This document shows, one piece after another, positions 11,701 to 22,060 of a stretch of DNA of 64,000 nucleotides. Where the stretch lies: contig CANTFL010001470.1 in assembly GCA_947650285.1 (NCBI GenBank), positions 1 through 64,000 of the forward strand, read 5' to 3'. Every line of letters begins with the position of its first letter. The first letter of the stretch is position 1. The stretch is from Hyaloperonospora brassicae (taxonomy: Eukaryota; Oomycota; Peronosporomycetes; Peronosporales; Peronosporaceae). The translations under genes were made by a program, and so were the position numbers. The notes under the pieces are model-generated. The model searched no databases. It worked only from the letters and a program-made list of their open reading frames with translations, and had not been told where the DNA came from.

Positions 11701-13370
11701 ACGCTCACAAAAATAATGGTATTCATGTGTTCGTTGATCGTTTCAGCAAGATGGTGCATCTTGCTGCAGTGCCCGAGTCCATCACGGCACCCAATTGTGC
11801 TCGTGTCTTTCTTGACACGATCTTCCGACTCCACGGGTTGCCCCGTTCACTCGTATCCGACCGTGACCCTCGGTTCACGGCGGAATTTTGGCAATCCGTG
11901 TTTTGTTCTCTCGGAACACGATTGAAAATGTCTACTTCTGACCATCCCGAAACAGATGGTCAGACGAAACATGCGAACCGTGTCCTCGAAGAGATCCTTC
12001 GATGATATGTCCACTCGTTTTCGAGTTGGAGCGAATTACTACCCATGGTGGAATTCGCCATCAATAATTAGGTGCATGCCTCAACCCAGCATACACCGTT
12101 TTACGTGAATGGCTTACGCCATCCACATGTTCCCGCCCTTTAGAGTATGACTCTTGGATAAGGGGGGAGGGACTCGCTCGAGCAAAGCCGTTTTGGCTCT
12201 TGCTCATCACGTGTCGACGCTAACGTCGTCACGTATGATGCCGATGTCGATCAGGTCGACATCGATGGAGAAAATCACCGCAATAATTACGACAAAGCTA
12301 TTATTGATTTAGATGATGATGACGATGCTGGTATATTCAGCATCGTCAACGATTATTCCAGCGAGGAAGAAGACAACCTCGCTGAAGAAGAGAAGGATCT
12401 CTTAGCAGTGCGCACGAAGAGCACTGAAAGACAAAAGAACGAGTCAGCAGAGAACTTCCTGCTGACTCGAGAGGCGGTAGTCCGTTTCGTTCAGGACTCC
12501 ATCGCAAATGCGGTGGACCGCCAGAAACGGAACGCAGACAAGAATGGAAGAGCAAATGTTCTTTCGTTTAAAGTTAACGACCTAGTACTACTGTCTATGG
12601 TAAACTTACCTGGACATGCAGTCACTAGTGTCGGCAGTAGTAAACTACTGCCGAAATACATCGGGCCATTTCGTGTGTTTTGCACCTCAATGGCAATGCA
12701 TACACGATTGATTTGCCCCGCAGGATGCGCACGCATCCTACGTTCTATGTTGGTCGTCTCCGCCCGTACTATCAGTACGAGGTCTCTTGCGAGAACGGAG
12801 ACAGATGGCACGCTCGAGAATCCTTTAACAGATTCTTGTGATCACGGACCAAACACTCAAGTTGGTCCTTCAGTGACGCAGTCTCGCGACGAGCCGCCTC
12901 TAGCTCGTCGCGCAAACGATGCTTCTCACGTTCGGTCTCGACTTGAAATAGCGCGAAATCTGATCGGTCCTTCTTCCGATCGGTACGGAGACGTCGTACG
13001 GTCGCCGGCAAGTCGTGCCGACGATCGTATTCGTGATCGACGTTCACCCTCAACTCGGTCAGGTAAAGCTCATGGTTACCCAAAGTCTCCTGCAGGCCCG
13101 GCGGTTGAGCCGGACCTTGTCTTTCCACCGCCACCGGATCCACTGGTGGATTCTCACGGTGGTCGACGCTTTCACGTGGGGCTTATCTTGAGCCACCGCG
13201 TGAAGAATGGGGTCGGACAAGTTACTTTGTCCGCTGGCGTGGGTATCCACCATCGTATGACAGCTGGGAACCTCGGTCCCAGCTGATGGCTGTCGTTGAA
13301 GGTCTCGTCCACCAGTATGACGAGACTAATCCGATAGGTCCGAGGGCTCATCGGTAAACACGCGCTTTTG
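8779..13370 (+). pseudogene. pol: Element A pol (PR-RT-RNaseH-IN-chromodomain), broken
   Basis: Domains in order: retropepsin-like protease (DCGAS near 8950, DVILGL near 9160); reverse transcriptase with YFDD at 10333-10344; RNase H (VCDASDFAIG, VYTDHASLR); integrase HHCC and core; GPF-type tail near 12660; remnants of a chromodomain at about 13150-13330. Lesions shared with D-G include two 1-bp deletions in the protease, TAG at 9727 between PR and RT, and TGA at 10663. TAG at 10236 replaces a Glu codon just before the RT core. The third integrase acid is Lys (AAA at 11967), a change shared with element C, as are TGA at 12003 and TAG at 12069. It cannot make active enzymes. Confidence 0.92.
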
Positions 13371-14333
13371 GCGCTTGTAGACGGATTGCAAGTTTGCAAT
13401 CGCATCCCGCATCTCAGCCGAGATGTGTGCCCTTCCCCAGGGCGAACTTACGGAATACACGTCCCTATGTGCACGTTGCGAGTTGTCAACACAACTCGCA
13501 CAAGGATCTCCCCTAGTGAGGCAAGGAATGTCTGACTCCCTCGACAAAAGATGCAATCGGTACCTTGCACCGGTTGGCGTTCGCTTTTCGAACCTGAGGC
13601 GTGTCGCCTCAAGTTTCTTGAGCCACCCTTCTCGTCCAAAATTCTTTACGTTTTGGACGAACGCGTTCCACGCTGCCAAAAGCGAGTTCTTGTCACGCTT
13701 TTGGTTGCTGTTGTACCATCGATGCTTGAAGAAGGAATCGAGATAAAAGTCTTTTTCAGCGCGAAAGTTGCTCGCGCTGGAAGTCAAGCCGTGAAGCTCA
13801 GTCGCATCGAATGAGGGTATTCGATGGTGTTGGCTTGTCTCGTGAGACAAGCCATTGATGAGCCGTTCGGGCAAACGCCACGGCTTCAGCTCATCACGCT
13901 TCACGGTGGTACCTTTGTTGGTACCACGGTTGTCAGTATGACGATGGGTTGCACCATCGTCAAGTCGCTCGTGCGAAGGAGCACGAGCTGATTGCGGTGA
14001 TGAGCAAACATACTCATCACCAGATTCGTCATCACTGCCGAACAGACTGTGTTGCAACTCACGAGTCCGCTCGTTCGACAGTGCTCTTGACGAACGATGA
14101 GGCACCACCGGTGATCGGGATGCCTCTATAACGTTGCGCGAGTCAGGCCCGTCTGACTCGCCAGAATCGATGACCTCATTGACAAGATCATCATGTGCAC
14201 GTGGTGCGATACCGCGTGCGTCAGCAGCACCTTCTGCTGCAGTCGGAGAATAAGCAGCAGACGATGAAGCGTCTGCTGCAGAGGCTAGCACAGCAGCAGG
14301 CTGTGTGGTCTTCGAATCACCTCTCATAGACAT
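12772..14333 (-). CDS. Element A antisense accessory ORF, unknown function
   Basis: The frame opens on the strand opposite to gag-pol, about 130 bp inside the 3' LTR, at ATG 14333 (MSMRGD, shared by all copies). It runs uninterrupted for 335 codons to a TAG at 13326. The protein begins Ala/Ser-rich and acidic, then has a conserved core with a WY-N-NQKR stretch and a C-x7-C-x2-C cluster (CLTRGDPCASC). Beyond the TAG the same frame stays open to 13059. An offset frame (13143-12772) encodes a strongly charged heptad-rich coiled coil (REKHRLRDELEAARRE). In element C the core and coil lie in one frame, so A has probably lost the join by a stop plus an indel. The sense strand here has no frame above 107 codons between 13340 and 14330. 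I do not recognise the protein. Confidence 0.6.
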
Positions 14334-14427
14334 GTTAACTATGCGAGGAAAGGTCAGGAGTGAATGGGTCTGACCAAACAAGTGCTCCTTATCCCACTGG
14401 TGTCCAACGAGTGGCCACCAAGTTTTC

Positions 14428-14465
14428 GATAGTCACACGGTGACTATCAGCTAAGGAAGGGGTGA
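14428..14465 (+). promoter_or_regulatory. Element A pre-LTR hairpin and polypurine tract
   Basis: GATAGTCAC, a 3-base loop and GTGACTATC form a perfect 9-bp hairpin at 14428-14448. The purine-rich CTAAGGAAGGGGTGA follows and abuts the LTR, as expected for the plus-strand primer. The hairpin and tract recur in all A, C and D-G copies. Confidence 0.75.
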
Positions 14466-14906
14466 TGTAATGGAGTAGCCCGTTACATGAAATTGTCATT
14501 GAAACAATTTGACAATAAAGAATATTACGTCAAATATTCTTTTAACAATATCACAGAGCATGATGAAATTGTTGAAGATGACCGAAGGGTCTACTCATTG
14601 GTTGATATCGTGATGATATCAACCCACCAATCGCTGCTAGACGCGCGCAATGGGTGGTGAGTAGACGTCATCATACATTTAGTTACATTAGTATAATTAA
14701 GTCAGGACAAACATAGATACAAGAGTTATAGAACTTAATTATATTAATAACAGTTTTACTTTTACCAGAGACTAGTCTGACAATTTAGTCTCCTTTACTT
14801 CCTCTGTGTTCCTTAAACACCTAGCAGAGCACTGTCGACCACTGCCGTCAGTGGAAGTATACTCCGTACTGGTTGACCAGTACGTAGTCAACAGTGCCCC
14901 GTTACA
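14466..14906 (+). repeat. Element A 3' LTR, chimeric
   Basis: This LTR is 441 bp, like its 5' partner, and nearly identical to it for the first ~295 bp. From about 14762 to 14895 the sequence is only loosely alignable, before identity returns at the last bases. The target duplication right after it is perfect, so the LTR end is original and the difference lies within the LTR. Confidence 0.9.
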
Positions 14907-14911
14907 TGTCC

Positions 14912-15200
14912 TCTCTTGCCGCGGTACAACGCAAACTGACATTGACTCGATCATGTCACCGGGAGTCAAGAGGTTAAGTCGTGTTCAAGCGTGCTCCTTG
15001 TGCTTGCAAGGAGCACTGAGCAGAGATAACAAATATACTAGAGTTAAAGCTGATACGCACATCGACATGATGGTGGCTACACGAACGGAAGTAAAAGAAG
15101 CGGTCAAGAAAAAAAAATGAAACCGTACTGTATTAGTTTCTGAAATGAAAAGTCCCATCTTGTCTCAATAAACCTACTTGTCCTTTTTACCAAGATAGTA
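14912..15200. other. Short spacer between A and the DNA transposon
   Basis: No gene. A 104-codon frame (14806-15120) begins inside the LTR and ends in a poly(A)-like run at 15107-15116, which probably has no coding meaning. TA at 15199-15200 flanks the left inverted repeat of the pogo-like element. Confidence 0.5.
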
Positions 15201-15829
15201 CAGTCCCCCTCTCTATAAGAGGCTCTCTATGAGAGACACCTTCTATATGAGGGTCACAGTGTCACCCAACATATTAAACTGTATAATAAATATTTTGTAA
15301 ACCGTTCTTTTTATAAGCGAGTAAGATATGAGACACGAAAAACACTCGCCCATTTGAGGTGAAAACCCTCTTTATATGACTCACTACTCCTACTTCTGAT
15401 GCTAAAAGAGATACGTGGCATTTGATGTGACAGTTGTTCCAGCCGAAGATTTACCTTAAACATATTCAGAAACGTCATAGAACCACAGACGTGTCATGGG
15501 GAAAGACATAGAGCATGTCATAAAAGGTGATCTTGTAAGGCCCAATTATTGATGACGTCATGACGACAGATACAAAAGACAAAATTCATTAACTTCGTTA
15601 GGCAATAGATAGGAAGAAATGAAATTTAATTTTCGTAAATATTCAACTACACCACTGATTCGACACGTCCATTCAAGAACATCAAGCCCGTGCAACCAAT
15701 GAGTTCAACAAAGCCAGTATGACTTTCTTCAAAGCAGAAGTACGAGGTATTTCAACACTGCAAAGAACGCCCAAACACCCGCTTTTATGAAGTGCAGACT
15801 TATATAATCATTCTTTCCAGAACAGCATT

Positions 15830-16459
15830 TGTAGCGGAGCTATACAGCTCCTTAAGTCAGAGAAAGACTTTAACGCTCAATTAGCAACTTTTGTTCTACG
15901 AACCCGACTCAAAGATTCAACAGCTCAGAGAGCTAAGGTTTGGTGCAAAGAACCCTACTCAACGATTCAACAGCTCAGAGAGCTAAGGTTTGGTTCAAAG
16001 AACCCGACTCAAATAGTCAACAGCTCAGAGATCTGAGGTTTGGTTCAAAGAACCCGACTCAAAGAGTCAACAAGCTCAGAGAGCTTACAGTCCCTGTTCC
16101 AGGGGGACCAAATGATTCAAAGAATCGACGCACATTGTGCACAATGAGTAGCTGCCTTAACAAGGCTCTGCTATCTCCTCAACGATCACAAGACGCCTCA
16201 AATAGGGACGTGTCTATCGGATCAAAATTGGAAATGATTTTTATTTTTCCTTAGCCTAAAAGAACACCTTCGAACGAAGTAATTAACCTACTCACTAATG
16301 AACTAAATAAACATCCCGGAAGATCTCTTAAATAATAATTGACAGACATCAGTCTTCAACAATTGATACTTGTGTTCTAATATCACTTTGAAGACGATCT
16401 CATCCTTTGCGTGCACCACTCCTATTGCCGACTACCAGTCGACGCGTAACCCCATTTCA
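15830..16459 (-). repeat. Element B 3' LTR, enlarged by tandem repeats
   Basis: At 630 bp it is longer than its 475-bp partner because a 50-bp unit is present four times (15900, 15950, 16000, 16050) where the other LTR has one. In minus orientation it starts TGAAATGGGG, altered from TGTAACGGGG, and ends GCTACA. A purine-rich GGTGGTGGAGGG abuts it on the internal side as a plausible polypurine tract. Confidence 0.85.
15900..16099 (+). repeat. 50-bp tandem repeat, four units
   Basis: Units begin GAACCC-ACTCAA at 15900, 15950, 16000 and 16050, with a period of exactly 50 and about 85-95% identity. The last unit diverges toward its end and merges with the single-copy sequence seen in the other LTR at about 23177. 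Confidence 0.9.
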
Positions 16460-16671
16460 CCCTCCACCACCAGACTGACGTTTTCACAAAACGTCAATCG
16501 AATTCTTATTTCGAAGAGGACGGTGTGTGTGCTCTTCAACCTGCACGGTTTTCAAAACACGAAAACCATGGCATCGCCACCCAATAAGTCGTAGACTCTC
16601 GCTTCCTACCTTGTCATTGATGTGGAGGTGGATATGGTAGCAATGCCGATATCCATGGTAAAGAGAGGACA

Positions 16672-17797
16672 ATGTCCGACGCACCAGTGCAAGAGGCAGC
16701 GCCTCATATTGCACCAAACCCATTTGCCGGGCGTGGCGAAGCCAACGCGCCATCGGCGCCGCATCAAACACTTCTTGAGGAGGATGCCATCATCACTAAT
16801 CCTCTCGATGAGCAACAAAAGTTGGCTATCCAACGAGAGGAGAGCGCTTAGCGCAGTATGCAGCTTGCTGCAACCCTTGAGGGTAGTCTTGGCTATCTGT
16901 TCATCCCACTCAGTGTGGAAGAGCGTATACGCCAAACGACAGGTCGTTCTTTGGCAACGTGGGCCATTGGCGCTGAGCCTACATCTTCTGATGACGTGGC
17001 GAGTCGACGGGCACTTCGTGAGAGGTACCTGCAACCCCACTTGACGACTCAAAGTCAATACAAGATGCGACTTGACACGCAAGCACGGGTTTCACCGGTT
17101 CCACCGATGAAGGGTATACCCATCCTCCTATTCGCAGGCGAATCACAATAGGAAGAAGACAACGCTTTTGTTCGCTGAGTGCATCGGAAACGACACCATA
17201 GCAGCGTGTTAGCTCTCAGAGCAAGTGCCGATGTGGCAGATGTTCGTCTAGAACAAAAGCTTCGGTATGATTACGCCAAACTTTGGGCCAGGGGACAGCT
17301 GCAAACTCGCACACGCTATGCTCTGGCATTGCCGGCCAATGTGAGTGTTGGTAAAGCGGTACCCAGCTACCCACCTGCTCCCACCACTATTGGTGAAGAA
17401 GCGTCTTTGGTCACAGGAGGACCCTTGCCGCGATGTTCAAAAACGTTAACGGCGTTTGGGCGATCCTGCCGCAGGGGTGTCTCAAACTCCCTTGATTTCT
17501 CCGACTCCGGGTACCCTCGCCACTTCACTAGATAATGGTATCGACCTTGACGACGACGTCGTATCAGGATTCGCTCCACATGGAACTGGCGGTTCCCTTG
17601 CTCATCGAGCAGCGTCGGAGGTGGTCGGCATAGCGAAGGAGGAGTATGAGAAGATGTTTCTCGAGTTGAGTGGTATTAGTGAGACATTGGATCAGACCCA
17701 GAGTGCGTTGGACGCGATGCGAGTCCGTGTTGAGGTGTTAAAGTTGGAACAAGCCCGTGCTCAGGCATTGGAGTTTAGCCAAGACCGGACCTCCTGA
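16672..17797 (+). pseudogene. Element B antisense accessory ORF, decayed
   Basis: Element B is on the minus strand; this frame is on the plus strand, starting about 210 bp from the 3' LTR. From ATG 16672 one frame continues to 17535, broken by in-frame stops near 16849, 17149 and 17177. A second frame, 17456-17797, carries a coiled-coil-like tail (EEYEKMFLELSGISE...). The N-terminus is Ala/Pro-rich. It does not obviously align with the accessory protein of A and C. However, position, strand, order (low-complexity start, core, coil end) and overlap with the chromodomain on the other strand are the same. Function unknown. Confidence 0.5.
17480..17579 (-). pseudogene. Element B chromodomain
   Basis: The frame reads ERIL, then YHYLVKWRGYPE, the typical chromodomain start with the aromatic and KW-GY signature that places the element among chromoviruses. 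These domains bind methylated histone tails and steer integration. The motif expected after it (W-EP) has been lost to mutation. Confidence 0.8.
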
Positions 17798-18049
17798 TAC
17801 GGATTCAGCAACCGATGACAAGGCCAACCTATGCGGCGCAAGCGCCTCCAAGTTCACTTTGGACGGATTCTTATACGGCTTAAGCAAGCCTACTTAGAGC
17901 ACGGGGTGTGTGCGCAGTTTGCGCGGAAGGTTGAGCATATACGCAAGTCCCTTTTTGGCGACGACCGTAAATGGTCCAATGAAGCGCGGACGCAACTTTG
18001 TCTTAAAGACAGCAGACACTACATTTGTAGGTAGGTTTTTAGCATTGAG

Positions 18050-21000
18050 TAGAACTTGGTCTCCGACGTCATAACGTTCTATACAAACTTTTTCTTTAGC
18101 ATCAGCTTATTCCTTCTGCTTGTCTTGGCTACCAGCCAGTGCGTCACGCACATGTCTTAAGACATTCGATCGCGGTGCGAGAAACTCGCTTACCTGTTTT
18201 TGAACAGTAGCAGCGCTGATATCATCAAGCCAATCGGCAACTCCTCCCCCACCAATCCCTGAACCACGCAGTGGTAGCGTTAACGGAACGCGAGGGTGTG
18301 TGAGACCATTCACATAAAATGGTGTGTAGCCGGTAAAGGCATGCACGGCGTTATTCAACGCAAACTCAACGACAGGGAGCATCGAACTCCAATGCTTTGG
18401 TGTTTCAGCGCAAACACTGCGCAAGATGTCATCGTTGATGCGATTCACTCGCTCGGTTTGACCATCAGTCTGCGGATGATCCGCTGTGGACATGTCAAAA
18501 CGTGTGCCGAGCACCTTGAAGATGGATTTCCAAAACTTCTTAGTGAAGCTAGGATCTCTATCAGAGACAATTGACAACGGCAACCGTGTTGTCGAAACAC
18601 TCGATCAATAAATAGCGCCGCTTTACTTTCTCCATCAATGGTATCCGTCAAGGCCGCCAAGTGAACCATCTTACTCAAAAGGTCAACAAAGATATCAATA
18701 ACCGTATTTTCATGCGCATCTTTCGGCTAACCGAACATGGAGTCCAGGCTAATGGACTTCCAACATCCAGATGATATAGGTAGACTAGCTAGCCGCGCAG
18801 CCGCATGCGCTGAGGGTTTCACCCGTTGACACGTTTTACACGTACGTACATATATGCTCATCCATTAGTAAAGTTTGAGCCACCAATAACATTGGATCAA
18901 AGAGTTATAGGTATTCTCACGGCCGCGATGACCGCTCACCGCATATCATGCGCCTCATAGAGGATCCGATGCTTCAACTCCTCATCATGAGGGACAACGA
19001 TGTAAGGGGTATCCTCCACATCCGTGCCATAGAAAAACAGGCCTTAATCTATCGAATATCGATGTAACCTCGCACGTAATCGTGCCGACAATTCTATGTG
19101 CTAGTCCTTTAACTCCTCGCTCCCTAGAGCACGTAGCTGAGCTACAAAATGTTCATCCTTGGCAATGCCGTACACATTAGGTCCGTGACCGACGAATGCA
19201 GAGCCTTATTATGAGCAAGCTCATAGTCAGGCCTAAGTAACAACTCATCAGTCAAAGCATCCTGCTTGCCCGGCTTATACTTCACCTCGAAGTTGTATTC
19301 GGCAAATAAGGAAAGCCAACGAGCCATTATCTGAGAGAGATGTAGCGACTAAGTCGAAGTGCGTAGTGACGCATGCTCTATATAGATCACAAACGGCTTA
19401 GAGCCAAGAAGATGAACTTTGAATTTGACGAGAGCGTACTTCATTGCAAGTATCTCTTTGTCATGAACAGGATATTTATTTTCTGCAGCCTTCAGCTACC
19501 GAGACTCAAACGCATTTACGCGTTCCCGCCATCAGAATCTATCTGTAACAGAGCGCTGCTTATGGAAAAGTCAGATGCGTCACAGACGACACTGAAAGAC
19601 CGACCAAATTCAGGCAAAGCCAAGATTGGCGCATGCAGGAGACTCTCCTTTACTGCTTGAAAAGCATCATGCTCGGTGCTAGTCCAGCACCATTCCACAT
19701 CCTTTTTTAGGAGATTTATAATGACCAAGCCATATTTGCGTAATTCGAACTGTACTTGTGCAAGTAATTGGCAAGGCCAAGCCACTTACGTAAGTCCTTT
19801 TGGTTCTTTGGAAGCGTCCAATCAACTATTGCTTTTACCTTAGCGGGATCCGCTCGAAGGCCTCGCTTCCCAATAAAGCAACCTAAAAGGGAATCTACTA
19901 TGCCACAAAACATGCACTTAGATGCGTTGGCGTACAACTTATTCGTGCGCATGCACTTAACAACCGCTCGTAAATGGTCAATGTGATTGTTCACATTTGA
20001 CCGACCGTTCATGTCACGAATATGGTCAAAGATGTCATTAAAGTATGTCTATGCATATTCTCTGTGAGATCTGAACAATTGTGTCACAAGACGATTAAAT
20101 GTAGCCGGGGCATTTTACAATTCCTTTGGCATAACGAGCCACTCCCAGATCATACCGCTCGGAGTACTGACTGCTGTCAGCGAAATCTCTCTCTCTCGCA
20201 TGAGCAACTGGTAATAACCATCGACTCAGTCAAGCGCACTGTACATTGTACATCCCACGATGTTGTTTTGACGAACATCCTTCCTCAGATTTGGTGTCTG
20301 AGCCGGGATGGTGGCAGCATCAATCTAGTAGTAATCATGAACAATGCGCCACTTCCCATTGGGCTTTCTGACACAAAATGTCCGTGTGGAATGAGGAGAT
20401 TTGCTCTTACGAACCATACCAGCCGCGTGCTTTGTACGAAAGAAGTCGTCAATGACTTTACACTCTTCCTTCGGTACAGGCCACTGCTGTGTTACACAGT
20501 ATTTAGATCCAGGAACTAAGTCAATTTCATGACGTACACATCTTTCGGGAGCTAAGACGGACGGTGGGTCGTTACACACCAAGTCTTTGAATTCCTTTAC
20601 AAAGGATAAAACGGATCAAGAGGTTCCTTAAGGATGAAGATCCACTACGCGCACTAATTGTCACCCTTGTGTCCTCAAGGAAAGACTCGTCCAATCACGA
20701 GGATGAGTTCAACTCAACGTCGGGTCGAATGACCACTAAATCGGATAACTCTCCCGCCTTCAGAGTGTGGATAAATTTGCCATCCGACGTTTCGTCTAAT
20801 TCAAAGAGAGTGTCCAAGGAAGGAAGAGTCTATAGACTAATGTTGCCATCAACAGGGCCAGTCACTTCATTGACAAGTGTATATGTTGTATTCTTACTAT
20901 TACCACTTCGTGAAACCTCGGACGTTTGGCGCAAAGCAGTTGCCACCCGACGCTGAGATTGTTTCCTCAACGAAGCTGTACGCCTCCTAGAGGTCGGGAC

Positions 21001-22060
21001 AATAGGTTCCCCGTAGTTGCTATTTATCGTATCACACTCTATACGAGAGCTCATGTCTTGAACGACATCTGGTGAAGTGTTACATAACTCAAACACTCCA
21101 TCCAGTGCATTTACATTTACCACTTCACGTACAGCATCTGGGCCTAGCCCTGAACACTCTGGCTTCTCGCTAACAACGTCATTACTGACATTCAGTGAGG
21201 TGTCATTGCGGCCGCCCTCACACGGTGAAATTTCACGTGTTGCCCCACTCACATCAGAGGAATTACATTCTTGATGACTCAGCCTAGGCCGACCATGCCT
21301 TCAGCATGCAGTGACTAAGTATCACAACGAGTACCACTCAACGGAGAACGACTATCTTCACATACGGTGAAAGAGCTCCGCTCAATATCCATGTCATTGA
21401 CATTAGAGTTAGTATACGCTGACATAACAATGTCCAGCACATTGACATCTTCCTTTAATGAGTCGCGTCAATAGCGCTTTTGTTTTCTAGCGAAGGTGGG
21501 TTCATGACTCTCGAAAGCTTCACTAGGAACATTGCGCGTGGTGCCTAAGGTCTTAGACCCACATCCAATCCATTGTTCTTGGCGTTCAAGCCAAGCCATA
21601 CATAGGGTGAGATCATATCTCAAATCCGATTTGAGGGCAAGGCAGCATTTAATGCTGTCAAAGTCCAAAAACTTCACACCTAAGTTCAATGGAACTCTAG
21701 GCACAGTGACACGACTATCGGTCGCTAAACGAACGGTGATCGAATCACCATCGTGCGCTTTGAGCGCTTCAGCGTATCGCTAAGTCCATCGAGGGAACGA
21801 CGTCGAGCATAATTGCATGATGCTCCGGAGTCGATTAGGATCGACTAATGCTTCTCAAAGTCTTTCGCTGTATCCTCAGCGACTAACAAGTCAGGCTTGT
21901 ATCCACGCTCTGTGATGGAGGGCACAGAGCTCAGTGGTGCTCAGCACTGTTTTCATCTACATCGTAGAGAAGTAACAGAACTCAGTTGTACCCCAGTAGG
22001 GCGCCCCGCACCTACTGGGTGTCGACGCTTCCCCTTGCCATACCAGGTTTCTGGTTGGGG
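18050..22060 (-). pseudogene. pol: Element B pol (PR-RT-RNaseH-IN), decayed
   Basis: Read on the minus strand. A protease remnant lies at about 21700-21500 (YDLTLCMAWLER, from the DLILGM-WL motif). RT runs from about 20590 (PGSKYCVTQQWPVP, FCVRKPNGKWRIVHDY). The RT thumb and connection are at 20012-19716, and RNase H (VVCDASDFSIS) near 19600. Integrase follows, with SDRDPSF and TDGQTERVN at 18570-18450 retaining the second Asp and third Glu. Many stops and frameshifts separate the parts. A C-rich/G-rich hairpin at the gag/pol border (21993-22019) matches the one in A, C and D-G. Confidence 0.85.

Larger units (their letters stand above)
7173..14906 (+). mobile_element. Element A: complete Ty3/gypsy chromovirus
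   Basis: The element is 7.7 kb, with LTRs starting TG and ending CA and a 5-bp target duplication, TGTCC, at 7168-7172 and 14907-14911. Order: LTR, primer site, gag, protease, RT, RNase H, integrase, chromodomain, then an antisense frame, polypurine tract and LTR. Gag carries one stop and one frameshift; pol carries many lesions. The antisense frame is the least damaged of all copies in the window. About 11440-12310 is nearly identical to element C rather than to D-G, so the element is a mosaic. With two intact ends and a perfect target duplication it was inserted by a real integration event, although its own pol could not have done the work. Confidence 0.95.

Noticed and set aside
12491..12811. 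106-codon minus-strand frame in the integrase tail, repeated in all copies
   Set aside because: It is a shadow of the GPF-tail sense frame. In C, where the sense sequence differs, the frame is shorter and altered.
15900..16099. CRISPR-like array of 50-bp repeats
   Set aside because: There are no unique spacers, the repeats are directly adjacent, and they lie in a retrotransposon LTR of a eukaryote.
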